DNA of 64,000 nucleotides from Paenibacillus piri (GTDB lineage Bacteria; Bacillota; Bacilli; Paenibacillales; NBRC-103111), in the NCBI RefSeq assembly GCF_004354045.1, contig NZ_SMRT01000021.1, positions 1-64,000 on the forward strand. Reading direction: 5' to 3'. The notes under the pieces are model-generated. The model saw nothing but the letters and a program-made list of their open reading frames with translations. It was not told the DNA's origin and made no database searches. This document shows positions 1-7,765 of this stretch, one piece after another. The position numbers were made by a program, and so were the translations under genes. Numbering within the stretch: the stretch's first letter is position 1; every line of letters starts with the position of its first letter.

Positions 1-301
1 CCCGAAGCTGCTATCTTCGGGCATGGGTTGCCGGAGGGAACAGCCAGCGGGTAAGAAGTGCCGCACGAGTGCCAGGGAAACAGACTTATGAAGTAGTTGA
101 ACTACAGGAGGAAAAAGAATTTCCCCGAATGACCCTAAGATTCATTGTCTGGAAGCATCACGAAAAGTCCAGTCCCAATTTAAGATTTTCATTTATTTTT
201 CAAAGATCAAATTGGAAATTTTGAAGGCGGCCGCCAGTACCCTAGGGTACTGGAAATTAGCCCAACAACAACCTTCAAGAAATACTATACGAGGAGGAAC
301 C
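1..301 (+). other. Leader region upstream of the first ABC operon
   Basis: No credible coding frame is seen. The first 21 bases can fold into a 7-bp stem (CCCGAAG/CTTCGGG) that could be the terminator of an upstream gene or part of a structured RNA. Bases 20-130 are rich in short stems (for example GTAG/CTAC near 94-106) and carry a GGAGG at about 108 with no usable ORF behind it. The last 70 bases hold a perfect palindrome and the GAGGAGG ribosome binding site of the ATPase gene. No known riboswitch was recognised. Confidence 0.35.
234..253. promoter_or_regulatory. Perfect 20-bp palindrome, candidate operator
   Basis: The sequence from CCAGTACCCT to its exact complement AGGGTACTGG is a perfect 10+10 palindrome 48 bp before the ATPase start codon. 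It overlaps a second 10-bp palindrome, GGCGGCCGCC (227-236). No T-run follows, so a terminator is unlikely. The position suggests a dimeric repressor site, or a hairpin in the mRNA leader of the 302-6523 operon. The cognate regulator is not in the window. Confidence 0.45.
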
Positions 302-1324
302 ATGATTCAGCTATCTGTACAAAACCTCACGAAACGGTATAAAACGGGTGAAGGCGTTTCGAATATTTCACTCGATGTCAACAAGGGGGAATTGGTGACG
401 CTGCTCGGGCCTTCCGGCTGCGGCAAAACGACGGTGCTGCGAAGCGTCGGAGGTTTTCTCGAACCGGATTCGGGCGATATTTTAATCGAGGGCAAAAGCG
501 TGCTGAAGCTTCCGCCGGAGAAACGGCCGACATCGATGGTGTTTCAAGGCTACAACCTGTGGCCGCACATGAATGTATACAACAATCTGGCTTTCGGGCT
601 CAAAATCCGCAAAAAAAGCAAAGCCGAAATTGACGAGGCGATTCAACGCGTGCTCGAGCTGGTCCGGCTGCCCGGTTCGCAGAAAAAGTATCCGAGCGAG
701 CTGTCCGGCGGCCAGCAGCAGCGGGTTGCGGTTGCAAGAGCGTTTTTACTGGAGCCTGCCGTGCTGCTGCTGGATGAGCCGTTCTCCGCGCTCGATGCGA
801 AGCTGCGTCATGAAATGCGCGAGGAGCTGCGCGATATTCAGGCAAGCACCGGACTTACGATGGTATTCGTAACGCACGACCAGGAGGAGGCGCTGTCGAT
901 TTCGGACCGGATCGTTGTCATGAATGCCGGCAGCATCGAGCAGGAGGCGAGCCCGCAGCAAATTTACGATCATCCGAGCTCGCTGTTCGTGGCGCAGTTT
1001 ATCGGCAAAATGAATTTTATGAATGGCCGTGCGGAGGGGGCCAACTTACATGTGAACCGGCTGCAGTATGCCAATCCGGAGCAGCTGAACGGCGAGGTGA
1101 CGGTAGCTGTCCGCCCCGAGGATATCGTATTCGCACAGCCGAATGAAGGGCTGCCCGCCAAAATTCATCAGGTGATGGTGCTGGGCCATTATGCCGAGGT
1201 GTCGCTGGAAACCGAGCTGGGCGTTTTGAAAGCATTTTTACCTCGTGATGCGGTCAAAGATATGTCGCCCGGCCAAACGGCGGAAGTATCGTTTTCCAAG
1301 GTGCTTGCTTACCGGTCGGCGTAG
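302..1324 (+). CDS. ABC transporter ATP-binding protein (PotA/FbpC-like)
   Basis: This is a 340-residue importer ATPase. It carries Walker A GPSGCGKTT at residues 36-44, a Q-loop near 82, the signature LSGGQQQ at 134-140, Walker B VLLLDEP at 154-160 and a C-terminal TOBE-like domain (VAVRPEDI near 280), the layout of spermidine/putrescine, iron(III) and organophosphate importers. An in-frame start exists at 212, but ATG 302 has GAGGAGG just upstream and begins a normal ATPase N-terminus. It heads an operon with a binding protein, one permease and hydrolase genes. The substrate is not evident. The downstream PHP enzyme suggests a phosphorylated or ester compound (inference). Confidence 0.92.
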   Translation: MIQLSVQNLTKRYKTGEGVSNISLDVNKGELVTLLGPSGCGKTTVLRSVGGFLEPDSGDILIEGKSVLKLPPEKRPTSMVFQGYNLWPHMNVYNNLAFGLKIRKKSKAEIDEAIQRVLELVRLPGSQKKYPSELSGGQQQRVAVARAFLLEPAVLLLDEPFSALDAKLRHEMREELRDIQASTGLTMVFVTHDQEEALSISDRIVVMNAGSIEQEASPQQIYDHPSSLFVAQFIGKMNFMNGRAEGANLHVNRLQYANPEQLNGEVTVAVRPEDIVFAQPNEGLPAKIHQVMVLGHYAEVSLETELGVLKAFLPRDAVKDMSPGQTAEVSFSKVLAYRSA

Positions 1325-1395
1325 TCTTTTCTTTCCCCGGGTGTTCCGGCTGTGAAGCGTTTACCGTTATATCAAACTGTGAGGAGGAAGTAGAA

Positions 1396-2553
1396 ATGGA
1401 TCGAATGAAGAAGCGTTTGAGCATGACCCTGGTGTCAATCATGGTGCTGGGAGCGTTGGTGGGCTGCGGTACCGGAGGAGATAAGCCGGCGTCATCGGGC
1501 GGCGGTGACAAGGGAACTAAAAAGGATGAGTTTTCGTTTTATTTTACCGGGTCGTTGAACGTGAAAGATTTGTGGGAAGCCGTTGTGCCGATGTTTGAGA
1601 AGAAATATCCGAACATTAAGGTGAAAATGGTCCATATCGATTCGGGCTCGGGCGGGCAATCGACGGTCGACCGTATTATCGCAGCCAAGCAGGCGAACCA
1701 GAAATCCGGCAACATCGACTTGTATGAAGCCGGCTTGAGCGATGTGAGCAAAGGAATTAAGGAAGAATTATGGGATTCGCTCGACGCGAAAAAAATACCA
1801 AACCTGAGTAAAGTTGAAGAAGTGAAGCTGACGAACGTTAAAGGAATGGCGATCCCTTACCGCGCCTCGGCCGTCATCTTGGCCTATAACAGCGCGAAGG
1901 TGAAAGCACCGCCGAAGACGGCGAACGAGCTGTACGACTGGATCCGCAAAAATCCGGGACGGTTCGCTTACAATGATCCCGCCACCGGGGGCGCGGGCGA
2001 CTCCTTCGTGCAAACGGCCATTTACAATTTTTTGCCGCCTGAGGCAAATGTCAGCTCGGATCCGTCCAATATGCAAAAATGGGATCAAGGCTTCGCGCTT
2101 CTGAAGGAACTGCACCCGTTTATGTACCAGAAGGGCGTCTACCCGAAAAAAAATCAAGGGACGCTTGACCTGCTGGCCAATGGTGAAGTCGATATAATCC
2201 CGGCATGGTCCGACCAGGCGCTGGAGCAAAGCGCGAAGAAGCTGCTGCCCGATACGACGAAGCTGACGCAAATCGAGCCCTCTTTTACCGGCGGTCCGAC
2301 TTATATGATGGTGCCCAAGCTGTCCGAGCATACGGAATCGGTGTATACGTTCCTCGACTATGTACTGTCTCCGGAAGCGCAGAGCGTCATCGTCACCAAA
2401 ATGTACGGCTATCCGGGCATCAAATGGTCCGAAATGCCGCAGGATTTGAAGGATAAATTTAAAGATGTGGCCGGCGGTTACCGGACTTTCAACATCGGCG
2501 ATTTGGGCAAGGAAATTCAGAAGCGCTGGCAGCGGGATGTAGCGGGCCAATGA
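1396..2553 (+). CDS. ABC transporter substrate-binding lipoprotein (PotD/FbpA-like)
   Basis: The 385-residue protein begins with a lipoprotein signal peptide: a basic N-terminus, a hydrophobic stretch and the lipobox LVGC with Cys24. A short Gly/Ser/Lys linker and a periplasmic-binding-protein fold follow. The overall look fits the family that takes up polyamines, iron(III), phosphonates and sugar phosphates. It lies 71 bp behind the ATPase, with GAGGAGG upstream, and its last four bases overlap the permease start. It would be anchored on the outside of the membrane and deliver substrate to the permease. The substrate cannot be read from the sequence. Confidence 0.9.
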   Translation: MDRMKKRLSMTLVSIMVLGALVGCGTGGDKPASSGGGDKGTKKDEFSFYFTGSLNVKDLWEAVVPMFEKKYPNIKVKMVHIDSGSGGQSTVDRIIAAKQANQKSGNIDLYEAGLSDVSKGIKEELWDSLDAKKIPNLSKVEEVKLTNVKGMAIPYRASAVILAYNSAKVKAPPKTANELYDWIRKNPGRFAYNDPATGGAGDSFVQTAIYNFLPPEANVSSDPSNMQKWDQGFALLKELHPFMYQKGVYPKKNQGTLDLLANGEVDIIPAWSDQALEQSAKKLLPDTTKLTQIEPSFTGGPTYMMVPKLSEHTESVYTFLDYVLSPEAQSVIVTKMYGYPGIKWSEMPQDLKDKFKDVAGGYRTFNIGDLGKEIQKRWQRDVAGQ

Positions 2554-3392
2554 GTAAAAACGTCAGGCAAAGCCTGTTCGGACTGCTGCTCGTGATCCCT
2601 TCCTTTCTCATTCTGAGCTTTGTCGTCATCGTGCCGATTGTGCTGGCGATCAACGAAAGCTTTAAGGACAATAACGGGAGCTACAGTCTGACGCATTATT
2701 ATTATTTATTCACGGATAAAGTAAGCGTCGGCAACATCGTATTCACTTTAAAGCTGACGGTCATCTCCGTTGTAATGGTGCTGTTGATCAGCTATGCGCT
2801 GGCTGTCTATATGCGGTTTAGCGGGGGCCGGCTCGTAAACGGGATTAAACGGATGTATATGATCCCGATGTTTATTCCTTCTGTCATCGCATCCTATGGA
2901 ATCATTAATATGTACGGCAATCACGGATGGCTGTCACGGATATTGCTGCTGTTCGGTACGGAGGCGCTGCCTAAAATTATTTTCGATTATAAAGGTATCA
3001 TTCTCGCCAATCTGTGGTTCAACATACCGTTTACGACCATGCTGCTCAGCTCGGCGCTGTCCGGCATTCCGAACGCCATCATCGAGAGCGCAAAAGATAT
3101 CGGGGCGAGCCGGCTGCAAATTTTTTTCAGATTCATCCTGCCGTTGTCGTACCGGACGATGTGGGTGGCAATCACGTTTATTTTCATGGGCATCATCGGC
3201 GGCTTTACGGCACCGTTCCTGATCGGCCCGAACTCTCCGCAGGTGCTCGGCGTGGCGATGCGGCAAATTTTTTCCGTCTATCAGGATACGCAGCTGGCGA
3301 GCGCCAACGCGGTCTTTATGTTCATTCTCTGCTCCTTGATGGGTTATTTCTATATCCGTACGATGATCAAAGACGATAAGGCGGCGCATTAG
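2550..3392 (+). CDS. ABC transporter permease (PotB-like)
   Basis: The 280-residue integral membrane protein has about six hydrophobic segments and a cytoplasmic EAA-type loop (ESAKDIGASRLQIFFRF near residues 180-200) that docks on the ATPase. Start and preceding stop overlap as ATGA, so translation is probably coupled. Importers of this type normally have two permease genes (PotB plus PotC). Here no second permease follows, only 136 non-coding bases and then an unrelated gene. Either the protein acts as a homodimer, a partner lies elsewhere, or the second gene was lost. Confidence 0.9.
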   Translation: MSKNVRQSLFGLLLVIPSFLILSFVVIVPIVLAINESFKDNNGSYSLTHYYYLFTDKVSVGNIVFTLKLTVISVVMVLLISYALAVYMRFSGGRLVNGIKRMYMIPMFIPSVIASYGIINMYGNHGWLSRILLLFGTEALPKIIFDYKGIILANLWFNIPFTTMLLSSALSGIPNAIIESAKDIGASRLQIFFRFILPLSYRTMWVAITFIFMGIIGGFTAPFLIGPNSPQVLGVAMRQIFSVYQDTQLASANAVFMFILCSLMGYFYIRTMIKDDKAAH

Positions 3393-3528
3393 GTCAGGAC
3401 GCAACTTGCACCTATCCCTACGGCGGACTTTACCGGGTACATCGGGTAGAGCGGTCGAACGGGAAAGGTGCTTTTTTTCAAAAGTGAAGGAGATAGAGAG
3501 AAACTGCATAACGGGAGGAAAATCAACA

Positions 3529-4851
3529 ATGAAGCATCATATAGGCTCGACAGGACCGTTAGGCTGGAGAGAGGTTCATGCCAATGCGGATTTTACGATG
3601 AATATCCGGTTGGAGGAGGCCGGTTTCGTAGAGCTCGATCTGTTGGCGAAATCGGAAAGCGACTGGCGCGTGGACGGCTATGAGTCGTCAGTGCTGCGCA
3701 TTTGGCTGGAGCGCGAGTATAATCAGGATTGCGTGTTGTTTTACGGCAACCGACCTTTTACGTATACGCGATTGCTAGGTTATTTGGAGGCGGGCGATTA
3801 TACGCTGCGGCTTGCCTTTCATCCCGATCTGTCGTCTCCGCAGGTGAAGCGGGCTTATATCGAATCGGTTCATGTCCGCCGAATCGGCGTTGAATCTGCG
3901 GAGTTATTCGAAATTTATAAGCATTCTCCGGTTTTGTATGGGCGCAGCGTGTACCATCCTTATGAGAGCCGTTATACGGATACGCCGCTTTTACTGTTTT
4001 ATTTCACGGAACCGCTTGCGGACGGTAAAGCGATCGAGTATCAGATGATCTTTTCGCATGAGGATGAAGGGACGCCCACGCCTCTGTTGATGAGCAAGTG
4101 GGGGCGGACGACCGATATCGAGTGGGTGTACCGGGTCGAGCTTGACGGGAGCGGGGAGGTGCGCAAGGCGACCTTTCAGGGGCCCGAGCATATTACGGGA
4201 CATTTCAAGGGGGGGACGGCGCTCGGAGGGCATCCGGTGCTGCAGGTGGCGACGACGAACGGCATGGTGCACGATACAGTGACGTCCGGGTACCGCTTTC
4301 TGCTGCCGCCCATGTATGAATGGAACAGACAGGTTGAGCCGAGAGAGCGGGTGATGGATGCGTATCCGTTCACTTATCAGGTGACCGCCTGGGAAATGGA
4401 GCGCCAATACGCCGCAGAGTCGCCGGCGGTGAATAATTCGTTCCAGCTGGCCGATCTGCGCCATTATTTGTATGTGCAAACGGCCAAAGTAACTGCGGAG
4501 CCCGGGGTTAGAACGTCCATCGATATCCAGGTGAAGCTCAAGGGAGTGAACGGCTGGTTTTCCGGCAGCTTCGGCGACTTGCGGCATGGCAATTTCCGCT
4601 GCGCATACGACGGACCTTATCATCAATTTTCGACGACCGTCAAGCTGCCGGAAGGGACCGGTTACGATGATATGGAGGAGGTTTGCGCGGTATGGCTGCC
4701 CGGCGGCGAAGCATCCGTGCTCGTACCTGAATTTAAAGGCTTTTTTCTCGATCGGGACTATGCGCCGTTGTCTCCGATCCGCAGCTCGACCGCCGTTACC
4801 GTGAGCCAGGAAAGACCGAGACAGACGCTATGGAGGTGGGACTTCGCATGA
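3529..4851 (+). CDS. Conserved hypothetical protein, 440 residues
   Basis: I do not recognise a family. The protein has no signal peptide or membrane segment and is rich in aromatic residues and alternating hydrophobic patterns that suggest beta-sandwich domains. The first third (about residues 1-130) resembles a carbohydrate-binding or lectin-like module in texture (inference only). ATG 3529 is preceded by GGGAGGA; an upstream in-frame start at 3406 lacks such a site and would add an unconvincing Arg/Cys-rich N-terminus. The stop overlaps the next start (ATGA at 4848), which ties it to the metallohydrolase genes. It may handle or bind the compound imported by the upstream transporter. Confidence 0.75.
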   Translation: MKHHIGSTGPLGWREVHANADFTMNIRLEEAGFVELDLLAKSESDWRVDGYESSVLRIWLEREYNQDCVLFYGNRPFTYTRLLGYLEAGDYTLRLAFHPDLSSPQVKRAYIESVHVRRIGVESAELFEIYKHSPVLYGRSVYHPYESRYTDTPLLLFYFTEPLADGKAIEYQMIFSHEDEGTPTPLLMSKWGRTTDIEWVYRVELDGSGEVRKATFQGPEHITGHFKGGTALGGHPVLQVATTNGMVHDTVTSGYRFLLPPMYEWNRQVEPRERVMDAYPFTYQVTAWEMERQYAAESPAVNNSFQLADLRHYLYVQTAKVTAEPGVRTSIDIQVKLKGVNGWFSGSFGDLRHGNFRCAYDGPYHQFSTTVKLPEGTGYDDMEEVCAVWLPGGEASVLVPEFKGFFLDRDYAPLSPIRSSTAVTVSQERPRQTLWRWDFA

Positions 4852-5315
4852 TGACGCTGCTGCAAGCGGAGGGCGCCGTTACGCCAAGCTGCTCCAAAAG
4901 TCATATTACTTACACGCTGCATTTGCATCGGGACTGCCGGGAGCTGCATGTGGAGTTTGCCTACGAGCCGAAAAGGCTGGATGACGAAGCGAAATCGGAA
5001 GCGCTTATTCGCGATGCGCTTAAGCGGTTTGTTCCGGCAGAGCAAGACCGTTCTCCTGCTGACAATTGGAAAGATTATATGCCGCTGCAAAATTTGTTGA
5101 CGCTATCGATTGATGATGAAACCGGGTTTCGTGGTGCGGGACACCGGCATGATCCGGTGCAGCATTTGACCGTTACCCCGGAGCAGGCTTCTCCCGGTCT
5201 GGTACCCGGCATATTCCCGCGCGGTCAATTGCGCATCATGATCAGCATTCATTGCGTCGTTACCGAGCAATGCCGGTATCGCATGCATGTCTGGGAAGGA
5301 AGGGACATACAATGA
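4848..5315 (+). CDS. N-terminal half of a CehA/McbA-like metallohydrolase (separate ORF)
   Basis: This 155-residue protein resembles the beta-rich domain that precedes the PHP domain in CehA/McbA-family hydrolases: a segment like HVEFAYEPKRLDDEAKSE, then NLLTLSIDDETGFRGAGHRH, then an ASPGLVPGIFPRG turn before the final strands. That similarity is from memory of the family. The start ATG 4848 has GGAGGTGGG upstream and overlaps the previous stop. Its own stop overlaps the start of the PHP gene at 5312-5315, so both halves are made together and could assemble as a two-chain enzyme. Confidence 0.6.
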   Translation: MMTLLQAEGAVTPSCSKSHITYTLHLHRDCRELHVEFAYEPKRLDDEAKSEALIRDALKRFVPAEQDRSPADNWKDYMPLQNLLTLSIDDETGFRGAGHRHDPVQHLTVTPEQASPGLVPGIFPRGQLRIMISIHCVVTEQCRYRMHVWEGRDIQ

Positions 5316-6523
5316 CGGATAAGTGGCTTCCTTTCGAGCTTCACTGCCACACGTATCACAGCGACGGCAAGCAATCGCTCGCCGAGCTGGCGGCTGCGGC
5401 CAAAGCGTTAGGCCTGAGCGGCGTGGCATTAACGGATCATAACACGATGACCGGCCTTGCGGACCGCGATAACGTCGCCGAGCAGAGCGGCGTGGAGATT
5501 ATCCCCGGACTGGAGTGGACGACCTTCTTCGGGCATATGCTGACGCTCGGCATCCGGGAATACGTCGATTGGCGCAATTTGAGCCCGTTTCATCTTCATC
5601 GCGGCATCGAGGGCGTACACCGGCAGGGCGGACTCGTCGGCATCGCGCACCCGTTCCGCGTCGGCAGTCCGATGTGTACCGGCTGTTATTGGGAATTTGA
5701 AGTGTCCGATTGGAACGCGGTTGATTATATTGAAGTATGGTCCGGCTTATTTCCGTCGATCCGCCGCAATAACGCCCGGGCGTTCGCCTTATGGACGGAG
5801 CTGCTCAACCGGGGATACCGGATTGCGGCGACAAGTGGCCGCGACTGGCATGTATCGGACCCGGCGAGCGAGCCGGTGTCGGCTACGTTTTTGGGGATAC
5901 GCGAAGGCGGTGCCGGCGAATGGGGCGGCGGGCTGGCGCGCGGAGCGGGAAGCGCAGGCGGCGATGACGGTGAAGGCGCGAGCTGTGAGCGCGAGGGCGA
6001 TGCCGGCGGGCTGGCGCGCGGAGCGGGAAGCGCAAGCGGCGGCGACGGTGAAGGCGCGAGCTGTGAGCGCGAAGGCGGTGCCGGCGGGCTGGCGCGCGGA
6101 GCGGGAAGTGCAGGCGGCGACAATGCCGGCCTGATCGGCGGAGCGTTGGATGCGCTGCGGCACGGACGGGCGGCCGTGTCGATGGGGCCGCTTCCGCTGC
6201 TAGGCGTGCTTGCCGCCGACGGCTCGCGGGCCGGCATCGGCGACACGGTGGCGCTGCAGCGGGAGCGGCAGCCGGTTGTCATAACGGCTGGCATCGATTT
6301 CGACGCAAGGGCCGGTCACTGGGAGCTGCCGGAGCAGCAGCTGCAGTTGAAGCTGGTCGGCAATCTGGGCGAGATGGCGGATGTCGCTTTGAGCAGGCAG
6401 AAGCCGCAAACGGAGCTGCGTCTGGACTTGTCCGGCGTGCGTTGGCTGCGAGGTGAGCTGCATGGCGTGTTCGGCCATGTGCGGACGATGATCGGTTTTA
6501 CCAACGCGATTTATTTTACTTAA
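5312..6523 (+). CDS. PHP-domain metallohydrolase (CehA/McbA-like) with glycine-rich tandem repeats
   Basis: The 403-residue protein shows the PHP metal-binding motifs: ELHCHTYHSDG at 9-19, TDHN at 41-44, GLEWTT near 66, IAHPFR near 112 and a C-terminal SGRDWHV near 180. The family includes phosphoesterases and carbamate hydrolases. Between the last metal motif and a conserved segment starting LIGGALDALRHGRAA lie three copies of a 26-residue Gly/Ala/Ser/Glu-rich unit, each with a Cys, an insertion absent from the family's usual layout. Translation is coupled to the preceding gene by ATGA. Role inferred: cytoplasmic hydrolysis of an imported ester, possibly together with the 4848-5315 product. 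Confidence 0.82.
   Translation: MTDKWLPFELHCHTYHSDGKQSLAELAAAAKALGLSGVALTDHNTMTGLADRDNVAEQSGVEIIPGLEWTTFFGHMLTLGIREYVDWRNLSPFHLHRGIEGVHRQGGLVGIAHPFRVGSPMCTGCYWEFEVSDWNAVDYIEVWSGLFPSIRRNNARAFALWTELLNRGYRIAATSGRDWHVSDPASEPVSATFLGIREGGAGEWGGGLARGAGSAGGDDGEGASCEREGDAGGLARGAGSASGGDGEGASCEREGGAGGLARGAGSAGGDNAGLIGGALDALRHGRAAVSMGPLPLLGVLAADGSRAGIGDTVALQRERQPVVITAGIDFDARAGHWELPEQQLQLKLVGNLGEMADVALSRQKPQTELRLDLSGVRWLRGELHGVFGHVRTMIGFTNAIYFT
5927..6120 (+). repeat. Tandem 78-bp repeat inside the PHP gene (2.5 copies)
   Basis: Units begin at 5927, 6005 and 6083, exactly 78 bp apart, and are nearly identical. The third diverges after about 38 bp. The period equals 26 codons, so copy-number change keeps the reading frame. 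The units are GC-rich and encode GGLARGAGSA followed by a Gly/Glu/Arg stretch with one Cys. The sequence just before the first unit (GCGAAGGCGGTGCCGGCG at 5910-5927) matches the end of the second, consistent with growth by slippage or unequal recombination. Confidence 0.9.
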
Positions 6524-6541
6524 AGGAAGTGGACGATCAGG

Positions 6542-7309
6542 ATGGGGACAGCGTCAGCGAGTCTATGGACAATTTCGCATGGGGAGCTTTTGCTGAGAAT
6601 GGTGCTGGCGGTGCTGTTCGGAGGCGTTGTCGGCATGGAACGCGAATGGCATAACCATGCTGCGGGGTTCCGCACGCATATTTTGGTTTGTCTTGGTTCC
6701 GCGACGATTATGCTGCTGTCCATTTACGGATTTTCCCAATTCGTCAACGAACCGAACGTACGGATCGACCCGGCCCGGCTTGCCGCTCAGGTTATCAGCG
6801 GTATCGGTTTTCTCGGAGCGGGCGCCATTTTACGCAACGGCTCGGTGATCAGCGGGTTGACGACGGCGGCATCCGTCTGGGTCGTGGCGGCCATCGGGCT
6901 ATGTGTCGGAGCGGGCTTTTTATTTGCGGCGTTTTATTCGACGATGCTGGTTCTGATCAGTTTATTCGTACTGAATAAATGGGAAAAATATTTGATGCGC
7001 CACCGGCGAAATCATGAGCTTACGATTAAGGCGCTGGATCATCCCGGCGTACTCGGCAAGCTGGCTTCCGCCTTCGGCGAGCAGGGCATTCAAATCGTCA
7101 ACGTCAAAATGATCCCGGATAACGAGTCAGAGCAAGGCGGCGTAGAGCAGCCGACGATGCAGCTGTGCTTCAGCCTGAAGGTACAAAGCCCGGCCAAGTT
7201 CGTGGCGGCGATGGAACGCATTCATGCGATGGATTTCGTATTGTCGGTGGAATCGGACGGTAAATTAATGGTTGTCCCTCAGCATTCCGGGGTGGAGCGG
7301 TATCATTGA
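6542..7309 (+). CDS. MgtC/SapB family membrane protein
   Basis: The 255-residue protein has four to five N-terminal membrane segments with the hallmark GGVVGMEREWHNHAAGFRTH and ISGIGFLGAGAILR motifs (residues 25-95), then a cytoplasmic C-terminal ACT-like domain from about 155. MgtC proteins modulate membrane ATPases and help cells grow at low magnesium or low phosphate. The gene starts 18 bp after the PHP gene with AAGGAAG upstream and could be read through from that operon. There is no Mg-sensing leader between them. Confidence 0.88.
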   Translation: MGTASASLWTISHGELLLRMVLAVLFGGVVGMEREWHNHAAGFRTHILVCLGSATIMLLSIYGFSQFVNEPNVRIDPARLAAQVISGIGFLGAGAILRNGSVISGLTTAASVWVVAAIGLCVGAGFLFAAFYSTMLVLISLFVLNKWEKYLMRHRRNHELTIKALDHPGVLGKLASAFGEQGIQIVNVKMIPDNESEQGGVEQPTMQLCFSLKVQSPAKFVAAMERIHAMDFVLSVESDGKLMVVPQHSGVERYH

Positions 7310-7334
7310 GGGGGTAAAAGCTCGTAAGAGCCTT

Positions 7335-7676
7335 TTAAACTATATTAGCATTCGACATGGAAACAAAGCGCTTATTTTGCCTGAATCCAACTGGCCCCCG
7401 CGTATCCGCCAAAATCAGGGGGGGGGGGGGCAGGCCGATGCGCGGCTCGAGACGTTGCGGGAACTGCTTCTGCATTGACTGGAACATATGTTTGCGTAGT
7501 TCTTTATCGCCAAGCGAATAAGTCAACTGGGCGGCGAACAGCCGGTTGTCCCAATCGGTCGGTTCGGAACCCAGCTTTTGCTGAACGAGCCGGCGGATCC
7601 GCTCAAGGGCAGCATATAAGGCGGGTAACCAAGCACTCGGCAGCTTTATAAGCGGGGATAAAGGCGTCTTTTTGCA
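7335..7676 (-). pseudogene. Degraded coding remnant of unknown family
   Basis: An open minus-strand frame without a plausible start runs from a stop at 7677 to 7335. Its middle (about 7430-7610) reads like genuine protein, with charged helices such as ALERIRRLVQQKLGSE and DKELRKHMFQSMQKQ. After that the frame meets a run of 13 C and continues as unconvincing sequence. No family is recognised. The upstream part seems to continue in another frame (from the ATG complement at about 7676), which suggests a frameshift. It is most likely the tail of a lost gene. Confidence 0.35.
7418..7430 (+). repeat. Homopolymer of 13 G
   Basis: Thirteen consecutive G bases lie inside the minus-strand remnant, where they read as a proline run. 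Tracts this long are prone to slippage. It may be a neutral product of decay, a phase-variable tract, or a length error in the assembly. Confidence 0.9.
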
Positions 7677-7765
7677 TTATAGGAGCGGGGGTCCAGCGTC
7701 TAAAAATGATTTATGGGACAGCCCCCTTTGAATCCTTGCAGCTGTTGAACGCAAGTGCTGCGGGC

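Noticed and set aside
1..130. Known riboswitch or group II intron end at the left edge
   Set aside because: Short stems are present but no conserved core of a riboswitch, and no domain V-like motif, could be recognised.
1768..2550. Minus-strand ORF of 260 codons opposite the first binding protein
   Set aside because: Shadow of a lipoprotein gene with convincing start and operon context.
5927..6120. Tandem repeats as a CRISPR array
   Set aside because: Units are contiguous, without spacers, GC-rich and in frame with a gene.
5725..6294. Pro/Ser/Ala-rich minus-strand ORF across the 78-bp repeats
   Set aside because: The open frame is a by-product of the GC-rich tandem repeat; the plus frame continues the PHP enzyme on both sides.
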